Shown here piece after piece: positions 1-7,744 of a DNA stretch of 64,000 nucleotides (positions are counted from its first letter, which is position 1; every line of letters begins with the position of its first letter). This stretch comes from Collinsella sp. An307 (lineage in GTDB: Bacteria > Actinomycetota > Coriobacteriia > Coriobacteriales > Coriobacteriaceae). The notes under the pieces were generated by a model. That model saw nothing but the letters and a program-made list of their open reading frames with translations, made no database searches and was not told the origin of the DNA. The stretch spans positions 372,001 to 436,000 of the forward strand of contig NZ_NFIP01000001.1 in assembly GCF_002161805.1 (NCBI RefSeq), written 5' to 3'. Both the position numbers and the translations under genes were made by a program.

Positions 1-28
1 AGTGCAATAAGGTTTTTCAACTCATGCG

Positions 29-69
29 TCCGAATCGGATGTAACAGAAAGGATAGTTTTTGTTAAATT
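29..69 (+). promoter_or_regulatory. Candidate operator and promoter of the hipBA-like pair
   Basis: An 11-bp palindrome (TCCGA-A-TCGGA, 29-39) lies upstream of an extended -10-like element, TGT followed by TAAATT at 64-69. The first gene starts at 105 after the ribosome binding site TTAGGAGCG. HipB-type antitoxins bind palindromes in their own promoter, so a role as operator is plausible. There is only one palindrome copy and no clear -35, so this is a weak call. Confidence 0.3.
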
Positions 70-104
70 AGGAAACCATAAAAAGCTTTACCGTTAGGAG
101 CGTT

Positions 105-401
105 ATGGCGGGAAGAACGCCTATACCAGTAGCCCGAGCGATGCGAATCATCGCGTCAAATCTCGACCTTGCACGTCGTCAGCAGCGCATTCCGCTTGAT
201 CTTCTTGCCGAGCGCGCCAACCTCTCGGTCCCTACCGTCCGCCGTCTCATGAACGAGGGCGCAGGCTCGCTTGAGAACTTTCTACGCGTCGCCCGGATTC
301 TCGGCATGCTGCAAAACGTCGAGGAGGCAACGGATCCATTGCGCACACCTATCGGTCGCGCCCGGGCGGAGGAAGACACGCCGTTGCGGGTGAGGAGTTG
401 A
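105..401 (+). CDS. HipB-like helix-turn-helix antitoxin
   Basis: This 98-residue protein has a helix-turn-helix core at about residues 25-70 (LLAERANLSVPTVRRLMNEG). The stop codon is followed one base later by the start of a HipA-like gene, the standard layout of a type II HipBA module in which the DNA-binding antitoxin is made first, represses the operon and neutralises the kinase. A TTAGGAGCG ribosome binding site supports the ATG at 105. The basic C-terminal tail is short. The HipB assignment rests mainly on the position next to hipA, because the sequence alone only shows a generic XRE-like domain. Confidence 0.75.
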   Translation: MAGRTPIPVARAMRIIASNLDLARRQQRIPLDLLAERANLSVPTVRRLMNEGAGSLENFLRVARILGMLQNVEEATDPLRTPIGRARAEEDTPLRVRS

Positions 402-402
402 C

Positions 403-1635
403 ATGGAGGTCAATGTCACGGTAACCCTTGGCGACAAGGATGTGCTGGCGGGCCGGTTGTATCAGAATGTCCGCCATGGAGACGAGACGGCGACGTTCTC
501 ATATGCGCCGCCGTACCTTGATGACCCACGGGCGTTTTCCTTTGCGCCCGATATGCCGCTAGGGCCGGGCTCGTTCCATTCGTCTGGCTTGCGGAACTTT
601 CGCGCCTTTGAAGATTGCATGCCCGATCGCTGGGGAAGAAATCTGATGCTTCGTGCAGAGCGACAGCGCGCGCGGGAGGATAAGCGTACGCCGAGGACGC
701 TTTTCGAGATTGATATGCTTGTCGGGGTCGATGATGCCGCGCGGCAGGGGGCGCTCAGGTTCTGGGATGCCGATGGGCGCGCGCTGTCTCCGGTAGTGTC
801 GGGCGTGCCAAGGGAGACGAGCATTCCCTCACTGCTCGCTTCGGCCGATCTTGCGGCTTCTGACATGGATGCAGACGTGCGGGATTTGCTCGCTGCGGGT
901 TCCAGTCTCGGGGGTGCGCGGCCGAAGGCCTCGGTGCGCGACGAGGCGGGCTATCTCTGCATCGCGAAGTTCCCCAAAGCGGATGAGGATGCGATCGATG
1001 ATGTCTGCGCATGGGAGCACGTTGCGCTGAGACTCATGGGGGAGTGCGGCATCGCGGTTCCCGCGTCAAGACTCGTGCGCGTGGGCGGCCGTGCGGTTCT
1101 GATCATGCGGCGTTTTGACCGCTGCGGATCAAGGAGGCTTCCCTACATCAGTGGACTTACCGCGGTCCAGGGTGAGGACGGCGGGCGCTATTCGTATCTG
1201 GAACTGGTCGAGTTCATAGAGACCGAAGGGGCTGACCCATCCGCCGATCTCCGAGAGCTCTGGAGTCGCGCACTCTTCTCCTGTGCGATTGGCAACACGG
1301 ACAATCATCTGCGGAATTATGGCTTTCTGCGGGATGGGCGCGGCTGGAGACTCTCTCCTGCCTTCGACGTCAATCCCACGCCGGGCGCTGAATCAAAGTT
1401 CCTTGCCACGGGGCTTTCGTTTGACAATCGTGAAGCGGAACCAGAACAGGCATTTTCCGTTGCTGAGTTCTTCCGATTGAGCGAAGGAGATGCGCAGAAA
1501 ATCGCTTTGAATATGACGCGGGTGCTTACACGTTGGCGGGGACTTGCACGGGCGGATGGCATTTCGGAGGCATCGCAGGAGCATATGACCGATTGCTTCG
1601 AGGCTGGCATTCGCAAATTACGTGCGCTGTGCTGA
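403..1635 (+). CDS. hipA: HipA-like serine/threonine kinase toxin
   Basis: This 410-residue protein has the HipA layout: an N-terminal HipA_N/couple_hipA region, then a kinase core. Visible motifs are the glycine-rich GSSLGGARPKA (166-176), a lysine in IAKFPK (about 189), FDR (238-240), the catalytic-loop signature NTDNHLRN (298-305) and the metal-binding FDVNP (321-325). E. coli HipA phosphorylates glutamyl-tRNA synthetase and causes growth arrest; the target here is unknown. All catalytic motifs look intact, so the kinase is probably active. It follows the HipB-like gene with one base between them and is presumably co-transcribed. Confidence 0.88.
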   Translation: MEVNVTVTLGDKDVLAGRLYQNVRHGDETATFSYAPPYLDDPRAFSFAPDMPLGPGSFHSSGLRNFRAFEDCMPDRWGRNLMLRAERQRAREDKRTPRTLFEIDMLVGVDDAARQGALRFWDADGRALSPVVSGVPRETSIPSLLASADLAASDMDADVRDLLAAGSSLGGARPKASVRDEAGYLCIAKFPKADEDAIDDVCAWEHVALRLMGECGIAVPASRLVRVGGRAVLIMRRFDRCGSRRLPYISGLTAVQGEDGGRYSYLELVEFIETEGADPSADLRELWSRALFSCAIGNTDNHLRNYGFLRDGRGWRLSPAFDVNPTPGAESKFLATGLSFDNREAEPEQAFSVAEFFRLSEGDAQKIALNMTRVLTRWRGLARADGISEASQEHMTDCFEAGIRKLRALC

Positions 1636-1641
1636 TGTCGC

Positions 1642-2151
1642 GTGATGGGATTGATGAAAATGCTCTATATAGATGCCGATGCATGCCCGGTCACGCGTGA
1701 GGCGCTCGCCTGTGCACGCCGTGCCCGGGTGCCGGTGGTCATCGTCGGCAACACCACGCAGAATCTCGCGCGGCACATCCGCCCGGATGATCCGCGCGAC
1801 GTCGCGCACGCCCGCGGACGCGATGCCGCGCATGGCGGCTTCTGGGTGGAGGTGCTCGACGTGTCCGTGGGCGCCGACAGCGCGGACTTCGCCATCGTGG
1901 AACGCCTGCAGCCCGGCGACGTGGTGGTCACGCAGGACATCGGTCTCGCGAGTATGGTCTTGGGCCGCGATGCGGCGGCGATCGGTGTGCGCGGGCGCGT
2001 TTATTCGAAGGCCACGATCGACATGGACCTCTTCATTCGCCACGAGGAGAAGAAGGTGCGCCGGGCGGGCGGTCGCACGCGCGGTCCTGCCGCTTTTACG
2101 AACGAGGACCGCGAGCGCTTTCGTCGCAACCTTGCGGAGCTTTTGCAGTAA
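1642..2151 (+). CDS. YaiI/YqxD family protein (DUF188, UPF0178)
   Basis: The conserved DUF188 blocks are all visible: IDADACPV near the start, GADSADFAIVER, GDVVVTQDIGLA, and the C-terminal RHEEKKVRRAGGRTRGP followed by FTNEDRERF. The family has a PIN-like Asp-rich fold and no firmly established reaction. The longest frame begins with GTG at 1642, but GGGA at 1647-1650 sits best for the ATG at 1660 (MLYIDADACPV), which also matches the usual family N-terminus. The gene starts seven bases after hipA and may share its transcript. Confidence 0.88.
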   Translation: MMGLMKMLYIDADACPVTREALACARRARVPVVIVGNTTQNLARHIRPDDPRDVAHARGRDAAHGGFWVEVLDVSVGADSADFAIVERLQPGDVVVTQDIGLASMVLGRDAAAIGVRGRVYSKATIDMDLFIRHEEKKVRRAGGRTRGPAAFTNEDRERFRRNLAELLQ

Positions 2152-2212
2152 TCATGCTGTTCAATGAGCGTGTCCGGATCTCTCGGCTGAGAATGGCGGA
2201 ACGTCGCGGACG

Positions 2213-2620
2213 CTACTCGTCACCCGTGTGCATCAGCTGAACGAGCGCCACACACGCGAGGCCGATGCTGAGCAGACGAATCGCGTCGTTTGGGGTCACC
2301 TCGTCCATGATGGTGAGTGCGACGACGCCGACGCCCATGGCGAGCGCGACCGCCTTGAGGACGAGCTCCACGAGTTCGGGTACCTTGGATTCCGTCGGGC
2401 CTTCTTGGCCTATGGTCTTAACCTCAAGCAACTCGTCCACCGAGGTGCCGAGCACCTCCGCGAGCTTCGGCAGCGACGTCACGTCGGGAAACGACAGATT
2501 GCGCTCCCACTTGCTCACCGCTTTGTCCGTCACGCCCATTTGCCGGGCGAGGTCGAGCTGGGTCATGCCTTTCTCCTTGCGGAGAGCGGAGATAGTGTCG
2601 CCGAACGTCTGTTTGGTCAT
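2213..2620 (-). CDS. XRE-family regulator with C-terminal membrane segments
   Basis: This 135-residue protein has a clear XRE helix-turn-helix at residues 5-65 (TISALRKEKGMTQLDLARQMGVTDKAVSKWERN), a short linker, and two hydrophobic stretches at about 85-130 that could form a membrane hairpin. The DNA-binding domain would then sit at the membrane face. It starts at the ATG after GAAAGGACGACC. An inverted repeat upstream (2680-2702) may be its own operator. The ligand and target genes are unknown. It is one of six XRE genes in the first 11 kb. Confidence 0.8.
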   Translation of the reverse strand: MTKQTFGDTISALRKEKGMTQLDLARQMGVTDKAVSKWERNLSFPDVTSLPKLAEVLGTSVDELLEVKTIGQEGPTESKVPELVELVLKAVALAMGVGVVALTIMDEVTPNDAIRLLSIGLACVALVQLMHTGDE

Positions 2621-2679
2621 GGTCGTCCTTTCGTTGCGGGCGTTTCCGACGCCTTCATCGTGCCGGGGGCTGCATGCAC

Positions 2680-2702
2680 ACTCAACCGACTGCCAGTTGA
2701 GT
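2680..2702 (-). promoter_or_regulatory. Inverted repeat upstream of the XRE regulator
   Basis: ACTCAAC and GTTGAGT form a perfect 7-bp inverted repeat with a 9-bp spacer, 60-80 bp upstream of the minus-strand XRE gene that starts at 2620. Position and symmetry fit an autoregulatory operator. No convincing -35/-10 pair is visible. Confidence 0.3.
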
Positions 2703-2764
2703 TCCCTCGACCGTCAGTAGAGTCGCAGTTTAGTGCAGGTGCGCTGGTTAATTGTTGCGCACTG

Positions 2765-3115
2765 TCAGCTTCGGAGAACCTTCTCCAGAGCTCGCCCGCG
2801 TGCAAGCTCGTCTACGAGCTTGTCCAAGTAACGTGCATTCTGCTCTATGGGGTCCTCAATTGCTGCCACGTCCACACCGCAAATCTTGCCCGTGATGAGC
2901 GTGCGTGCGGGGTTGAGTGCCGGAGCTTCGTCGAAGAATTCCCGGTAGGTGAGGTCACGCTCAAGTTGAAGAGCGAGCTCCGCCTCGTCGTAACCGGTGA
3001 GCCAGCAGGTGACGGCGTCGACCTCCGCGCGCGTGCGGCCTTTACGCTCCGCTTTCTGCACCAGTAGCGGATAGATTTGCGAGAACGAGAGCTCGGCGAT
3101 GGGTTTGCGTGCCAT
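2765..3115 (-). CDS. DUF2200 family protein
   Basis: This 116-residue protein matches the DUF2200 family pattern: IYPLLVQKAERKGRTRAEVDAV, CWLTGYDEAEL, the ITGKICGVDVAAIEDP block and the terminal RYLDKLVDELARGRALEKVLR. The function of the family is unknown. A longer frame begins at 3142, but GAAAGGGG in front of the ATG at 3115 (MARKPIAELSF) fixes the start. The gene lies on the same strand as the neighbouring XRE gene, with a 144-bp gap that holds a possible operator. Confidence 0.88.
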   Translation of the reverse strand: MARKPIAELSFSQIYPLLVQKAERKGRTRAEVDAVTCWLTGYDEAELALQLERDLTYREFFDEAPALNPARTLITGKICGVDVAAIEDPIEQNARYLDKLVDELARGRALEKVLRS

Positions 3116-3300
3116 GGTGCCCCTTTCAAGAGCTATCTGCATCCATAGTACCGTTAAAAGGCTGAATCGCTTATTGCTTACGACATCGAGGGGCTGATGG
3201 GACGCTAAGATGATGGTTGCTGTTCCAGTTTGCTTTGTGGCGCTGGGATAGACGTTCAGGTTAATGAAAGACCCTGTGAAGACAGGTGAAGGGAACTACC

Positions 3301-3861
3301 ATGCAGATCGATAAGAACAAGACCGCGCTGCTGGTTATCGATGCCATCGAGGCTACGGGTGACGACACGCTCTACGATCCTGAGACCACGACCGGCGCTT
3401 ACCGTGCCGCCGTGGCGCGCTCGGTCGCCGCCTGCCACGCCGCCGGCATTCCCGTCATCTTCTGCAACGACGCGCATGTTCCCGGGCTCGACCGCGAGCT
3501 GGAGCTCTGGGGCGAGCACGGCATCGCCGGCGCCATGCGCATCTTCCCCGAGATCGAGCGTGCCGACTCGGACATCGTCATCCCCAAGCGCCGTTACTCG
3601 GGCTTTTTCCAGACCGACCTCGACCTGACGCTCCGCGAGCTGGGCGTCACCTGCGTCATCGCCGTCGGTGCCGACACCAACATCTGCGTGCTGCACACGC
3701 TCGCCGACGCTTACTTCAACAACTACGACTCAATCGTAGTGACCGATGCCGCCATGACCTTCCTCTGCGGCACGCAGGAGGGCGCGCTCGAGCATTGCGA
3801 GAAGTGCTACGGCTCGGTGCTCGCGACCGTCGACGAGCTGGAGGCCGCGCTCTCGGCATAG
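3301..3861 (+). CDS. Isochorismatase-family cysteine hydrolase
   Basis: This 186-residue protein has the catalytic triad of the isochorismatase/nicotinamidase fold: Asp14 (LLVID), Lys96 (IPKRRYSGF) and Cys129 (GADTNICVLHT). Family members hydrolyse nicotinamide, isochorismate, N-carbamoyl compounds or related amides. The sequence does not settle the substrate, though length and the KRRYSGF..T pattern resemble nicotinamidase-related enzymes. The ribosome binding site GAAGGGA supports the ATG at 3301 rather than the upstream in-frame ATG at 3286. It stands alone between convergent and divergent neighbours. Confidence 0.88.
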   Translation: MQIDKNKTALLVIDAIEATGDDTLYDPETTTGAYRAAVARSVAACHAAGIPVIFCNDAHVPGLDRELELWGEHGIAGAMRIFPEIERADSDIVIPKRRYSGFFQTDLDLTLRELGVTCVIAVGADTNICVLHTLADAYFNNYDSIVVTDAAMTFLCGTQEGALEHCEKCYGSVLATVDELEAALSA

Positions 3862-3894
3862 ACCTCCGCGTTCAATCTCCCAAGGGTGAGGCGT

Positions 3895-4404
3895 TTACCC
3901 GCGCGTTTTGGCAATGCGCGCGGCGACTTCACGCGGCGTGAGACTGGTGGTGTCCACGAGTTCAGTGCCAAGGTCGCGATAGCGTGGGAGGTAGGAGAGC
4001 GACCGCGCCACCGCCCCCTCGTCACGCGTGCCCGCGCGCACGTCGCCCTCGATGCGGTGGCACAACTCGTCCTCGTGCGCAACTAGCGAGACGGTGCGGA
4101 CGTCGGCGTCGCACTCCTCGATGGGTAGTCGCCCGAGGATCTCGTCGATGATCGTGCGCTCGTGCATGACCCAGCAGAGGATTACGTTCTCGTATGCGCC
4201 GCAGCACAGGAAGTTGCTGAGCAGGTGACAGATGTTATCGAGCACCATGCGTTTGGTTTCTTCTGTCACTTGGAACGGGTCGGCGCACCAGCACCAATCC
4301 CCATCGAGCATGACGGAGGCGGGCAGCATCCGATTGAGTTCACGGCAGACGGTGGTCTTGCCCACACCCATGGGGCCGCCGATAAGGTACAGGGTCTTGG
4401 TCAT
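3895..4404 (-). CDS. P-loop nucleotide kinase-like ATPase
   Basis: A Walker A motif, GGPMGVGKTT (9-18), opens this 169-residue protein. It is followed by a DGDWCWCADPF segment typical of small kinases that act on nucleosides, nucleotides or antibiotics, and by an Arg-rich lid-like region (EDELCHRIEGDVRAGTRDEG). The fold resembles AAA_33 / shikimate-kinase-like P-loop proteins; the phosphate acceptor cannot be read from the sequence. The start is supported by AGAGGAGCTCAC before the ATG. It is transcribed divergently from the membrane XRE gene at 4548. Confidence 0.75.
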   Translation of the reverse strand: MTKTLYLIGGPMGVGKTTVCRELNRMLPASVMLDGDWCWCADPFQVTEETKRMVLDNICHLLSNFLCCGAYENVILCWVMHERTIIDEILGRLPIEECDADVRTVSLVAHEDELCHRIEGDVRAGTRDEGAVARSLSYLPRYRDLGTELVDTTSLTPREVAARIAKTRG

Positions 4405-4506
4405 GTGAGCTCCTCTGAGGCGCTTGGATAGTCGTAGCTTATTATTGCAGGTAATGCAGCTTGTAAACCACTTTTTACTGCACTTTGTGCGCCCCTCGGC
4501 TACGTT

Positions 4507-4514
4507 GGGGGGGG
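4507..4514 (+). repeat. Eight-G homopolymer tract upstream of an XRE-membrane gene
   Basis: A run of eight G residues lies 33 bp before the ATG at 4548, within the shared upstream region of two divergent genes. Homopolymer runs of this kind can slip and change promoter or leader spacing, but the sequence gives no direct evidence that this one does. Confidence 0.4.
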
Positions 4515-4547
4515 TGAAGGAAAGGCGGCGAGGAAACGGAAACGCTC

Positions 4548-5375
4548 ATGGACATCGGCAACCAGATCAGGGAGCGGCGGCAGCGGCTCGGGCTTTCCCA
4601 GGACGAGCTCGCGCAGAGGCTCTACGTGAGCCGCGTCACGATCTCGCATTGGGAGACGAACAAGACCCTGCCCGACGTCCAGAGCATGCTGCTCCTCGCG
4701 AACCTCTTCGGCACCACGATCGACGAGATGGTGAGAGGGGACGTGGACGAGATGCGCGAGATGGTGGAGAAGAGCGCGCAGCAGAGGAAGGCCTTTGCGA
4801 TAGCGCTGGGAGCGGTCGAGGTCACCGTCATCGCCGTGCTCGCCTTTATGGCCGTTGCAGGGAGAGACTACCTGGATTCGGCGCTGCGCCTGCTGCTGTC
4901 GGTGCTTGTGCTGGCGTTCGCCGTGGTAGTCCTCGTTGCGCGACGCGGCGGGGAGGGCAGGGAGGCCAAGAGCGCGGCCGAGCTCCTGGGCGCGGCGTCA
5001 GGCGACCCCGTGGAGGCGGCGCGGGAGAGCGCTTCTGCCAACGTTATGCGGCTGGTGCTTCAGGTCTTCGTGGGGCTCGTCGTGGGCATCGGCGTGCTGG
5101 TGATGGGCGGCCTGTTGCTTGACGTGCGGGATTTCACGGGGCTTGCGGCAGCCGTCGGCGGCGCTGCTGCTTTGGCGGCGGCGCAGATCCTGGGCCGGTA
5201 CACACGCTCAGTGTGGACGGCGGCCGTCCTGCCGACGCTTTGGGTCGCGCTCGTTGTCATTCTCAGCGCTACGACGGGCAACTCTGTCACGCCGCGCAGA
5301 TGGATCGCCGTCGCGGGTGTTGCAATCTCGTTCCTCGCGTTCTGGGCGATCGGCCGGGGGAAGCGCCGCGGGTAA
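4548..5375 (+). CDS. XRE-family regulator fused to a multi-pass membrane domain
   Basis: Residues 1-65 form an XRE helix-turn-helix (IRERRQRLGLSQDELAQRLYVSRVTISHWETNKTLPDVQSML). Residues 80-270 contain about six hydrophobic stretches: one pair at 82-125, a charged loop rich in Glu, Arg and Ala, then four more up to the basic C-terminus GRGKRRG. This would tether the DNA-binding domain to the membrane, as in other membrane-bound XRE regulators of Gram-positive bacteria. AGGAAACGG precedes the ATG. The signal and targets are unknown. Confidence 0.82.
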   Translation: MDIGNQIRERRQRLGLSQDELAQRLYVSRVTISHWETNKTLPDVQSMLLLANLFGTTIDEMVRGDVDEMREMVEKSAQQRKAFAIALGAVEVTVIAVLAFMAVAGRDYLDSALRLLLSVLVLAFAVVVLVARRGGEGREAKSAAELLGAASGDPVEAARESASANVMRLVLQVFVGLVVGIGVLVMGGLLLDVRDFTGLAAAVGGAAALAAAQILGRYTRSVWTAAVLPTLWVALVVILSATTGNSVTPRRWIAVAGVAISFLAFWAIGRGKRRG

Positions 5376-5510
5376 GTGCGTCCTCGCCGGAATCGATAAG
5401 GACACCAGGCGACCGTGGTTGCCTCCTGCGGGGCGCCCTGCGTCTTCGCGCATCCATGTGTCCCCTGCGGGTAGAATCGCTTCAAACATACTCTCTCGAG
5501 GAAGTGCACC

Positions 5511-5894
5511 ATGGATCTCTCGCGCATAGACGCCCACCTGCTCTCGCGCCCCGGCGCCACGAAGGCCCTCCACGAGAAGTGGGGCTGGATGGTGTACTGG
5601 GTTGGTGGCAGGCAGTTCGCCTGCGAGTTCGTAGCCTCGCCCGACGCGAAGCCGCCCTACGCGGGGCGCCACCTGCTCTCGCTCAAGTGCGACCCCGACC
5701 GCATCCTCGAGCTGCGCGCCGGGCACCCGGAGGCCGTGCTGCCCGGCTACTACTCCGACGGGCGCACGTGGGTCTCCATCGACCTTGATGCACATCTTTC
5801 CGAGGATCTCGTGCTCGATCTGTGCGACATGAGCTACAACCTTGTCTTCTCCAAGCTGCCAAAGCGCGTACAGCGGCAGCTCACCGACGAGTAG
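5511..5894 (+). CDS. MmcQ/YjbR family protein
   Basis: This 127-residue protein shows the MmcQ/YjbR pattern: LLSLKCDPDRILELRAGHPEAVLPGYY, then the aromatic-rich WVSIDLDAHLSEDLVLDLCDMSYNLVFSKLPK. Members are CyaY/frataxin-like small folds, some with DNA-binding properties, but without a settled role. The start follows GAGGAAGTGCACC. It lies between two XRE regulators, and the next gene begins after an 81-bp gap. Confidence 0.85.
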   Translation: MDLSRIDAHLLSRPGATKALHEKWGWMVYWVGGRQFACEFVASPDAKPPYAGRHLLSLKCDPDRILELRAGHPEAVLPGYYSDGRTWVSIDLDAHLSEDLVLDLCDMSYNLVFSKLPKRVQRQLTDE

Positions 5895-5975
5895 CGGCGC
5901 AACAACCTGTTGCTTGCTGGTCGCGCCGCGCTCGAGGACAATGGGCGAGAAGAACCCGAGCGAAAGGACCCCCCG

Positions 5976-6800
5976 ATGATCATGCTCAAGGATGCCCTCG
6001 CCCGCCTGCGCCGCGAGCGTGGACTTACTCAGGAGGAGCTGGCGCGTCGCCTTTACATCACCCGCCAGGCCGTGAGTCGCTGGGAGACCGGCGCCACCGA
6101 GCCCAGCATCGACATGCTCAAGCTCGTTGCTCGCGAGCTGGATGTTTCTGTGACGGAGCTCCTCGACATGCCTGAGCATTACTGTCAGAGCTGCGGCATG
6201 ATGTTCACCGCTCCCGATCAGCACGGCCATGAGGCAGATGGATCTGAGGCAGAGGATTTTTGCCGCTGGTGTTACGAGAACGGCGTCTACACGTACGAGA
6301 CCTCGATGGAAGAGATGATTGAAGATTGCGCGCCGCGTATGGCCGAGGCGATGGGCTGGACTGTGGACGAAGCGGCGTCGCTTTTGGGTGCGGTGCTGCC
6401 GACGCTTCGCCGCTGGCGCGAGGTCGCCGAGAACGAGGATGCCTACGGACAGGAGGCCCGGGCTGCCTACGGCGACGAGGTGGTGGACGCGGCGAACGAG
6501 AAGTACGTGGCGATGGGGGAGGCGGCGCACCTGCAGGCCGACGAGCTGGCGCTTGCCATCAACGAGCAGCTGCGCCGTGCGATGGAGACAGGAGATCCGG
6601 CCGGCCCGGAGGCACGCAAGCTCGTGGCCATGCACGCCCGCTGGCTGCGCATGTACTGGCCGGACGGGCTCTACACGCCCGAGGCCCACAAGGGCCTGGC
6701 CGACGGCTACGTCGCAGACGATCGGTTCCGCGCCTACTACGAGAAAGTTGCCCCTGGTGCCGCGCAGTTCCTGCGGGATGCTATCCACGCGTGTGCGTGA
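5976..6800 (+). CDS. XRE regulator with zinc ribbon and TipAS ligand domain
   Basis: This 274-residue protein combines three modules. An XRE helix-turn-helix (1-65) is followed by a zinc ribbon with Cys70, Cys73, Cys96 and Cys99 (YCQSCGMMF and FCRWCYENG), and then an all-helical C-terminal region (about 140-270) resembling the TipAS drug-recognition domain, with its run of Trp, Tyr, Glu and Asp (WLRMYWPDGLYTPEAHKGLADGYVADDRF). TipAS-type domains bind thiopeptide-like antibiotics, so a ligand-responsive regulator is likely; the ligand is unknown. CGAAAGGAC before the ATG at 5976 supports this start over an upstream one. Confidence 0.8.
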   Translation: MIMLKDALARLRRERGLTQEELARRLYITRQAVSRWETGATEPSIDMLKLVARELDVSVTELLDMPEHYCQSCGMMFTAPDQHGHEADGSEAEDFCRWCYENGVYTYETSMEEMIEDCAPRMAEAMGWTVDEAASLLGAVLPTLRRWREVAENEDAYGQEARAAYGDEVVDAANEKYVAMGEAAHLQADELALAINEQLRRAMETGDPAGPEARKLVAMHARWLRMYWPDGLYTPEAHKGLADGYVADDRFRAYYEKVAPGAAQFLRDAIHACA

Positions 6801-6850
6801 TTATGCTTCGGGTGTAAGACCTTCCGTCCTGCACCACTACTCGTCGTGCG

Positions 6851-7351
6851 CTATATCGCGAGTGCGCGCAGTGCGTCCGCGGCTGCCTCTGACGTGAGAT
6901 AGAGCTTAAGTCCGATGGGGCTCACCTCGAGCCCCACAACGGGGGAGCCCTCATAGGTGGTAACCTCAAGACCCTTGTACTCCTTGAGGTCGTCGGCACT
7001 CTGTCCGAGTTTCTGCGTTTCCGGCTCCCACAGCTCGAAGATATACTCCGCCGGCTCTTCCGGCTCCGTAGCAATGCCGCCCTCTCCGGAGAATGGCTCA
7101 AAGGCGTCCTCGATTTCCGTCTGGTCGGTCACCTCGCGAATAACCGCGCCGGTTTGGGCGTCCTTTACGACAAGACGGCACACCTTGCCCCAATCGACGT
7201 TTGAGAGCGTGTCGGCGAGCTCCTGCGCCTGCGAGGCGAAATCCTCAGCCTGATTGGCGATGTCGCTAGGAGAAGGCATGCCAAAGCATCCCGTGAGGGG
7301 CAGGACCATGGTTGCAACGAGCAGGGTGGCGAGGACGGAGTGGGCTCTCAT
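6851..7351 (-). CDS. Putative lipoprotein
   Basis: The 166-residue product begins with a type II signal peptide and lipobox, LPLTGC, with Cys22 as the predicted lipidated residue. The mature part is acidic (SDIANQAEDFASQAQELADTL, then EPFSGEGGIATEPEEPAEYIFELWEP) and resembles no family I recognise. GGAAGGAA supports the ATG at 7351 rather than the longer frame from 7381. It would be anchored to the outer face of the membrane. It is convergent with the gene at 5976. Confidence 0.75.
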   Translation of the reverse strand: MRAHSVLATLLVATMVLPLTGCFGMPSPSDIANQAEDFASQAQELADTLSNVDWGKVCRLVVKDAQTGAVIREVTDQTEIEDAFEPFSGEGGIATEPEEPAEYIFELWEPETQKLGQSADDLKEYKGLEVTTYEGSPVVGLEVSPIGLKLYLTSEAAADALRALAI

Positions 7352-7510
7352 GTGTGTTCCTTCCGGTGCGGGCTCCGCCAATCCTACTACTAAAGCTGAT
7401 CTACACGATTGTTGGGACCGGAATTAACTAAACGGTTTGCGCCACTTTGATAAAGCCCGCTACGTTTCGTGACAACCGTGCAGCTTCAAAACAATTTTGT
7501 TGAATAGTAA

Positions 7511-7539
7511 CGAACAAGTGTTCTTGTCTATGTTATAAT
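7511..7539 (+). promoter_or_regulatory. LexA-type SOS box and extended -10 promoter
   Basis: CGAACAAGTGTTCT (7511-7524) agrees at every informative position but the last with the Gram-positive LexA/DinR consensus CGAACRNRYGTTYC. Ten bases further on, TGT followed by TATAAT (7534-7539) is a perfect -10 with an extended TG. The box covers the -35 region, so a bound LexA-like repressor would block polymerase. This predicts DNA-damage induction of the transcript that leads into the RhuM-Fic gene at 7745. Confidence 0.72.
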
Positions 7540-7545
7540 GCTCCC

Positions 7546-7744
7546 AAGGTACGGGGACGAGCAAGAGCCGGCACGGAGGCCCCCAATGGTACGTGTCGGC
7601 GGGTATGCCAGATAAGGCACCAAGAGGCTGGCTGCACTGGCTCGACCTCGGGCGGAGTAGCGCTCCCGCTTCCTGGCGCCCGTTAATGCCGGGGCTCACA
7701 AGTCGATTGATTAGAAGGCCGATCTGTGAAGCGGGGGATGCTTT
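7546..7744 (+). promoter_or_regulatory. Structured 200-nt leader of the RhuM-Fic/Doc gene
   Basis: Between the SOS promoter and the start codon are about 200 nt with no credible ORF and at least four possible hairpins: 7567-7575 with 7592-7600 (9 pairs, one G-U), 7607-7611 with 7628-7632, 7649-7654 with 7677-7682 (6 pairs), and 7694-7700 with 7725-7732 (one bulge). The last ends directly before the ribosome binding site GGGGGA (7733-7738). I recognise no riboswitch, T-box, 6S, SRP or tmRNA signature. It may control translation of the downstream gene or act as a small RNA. Confidence 0.5.
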
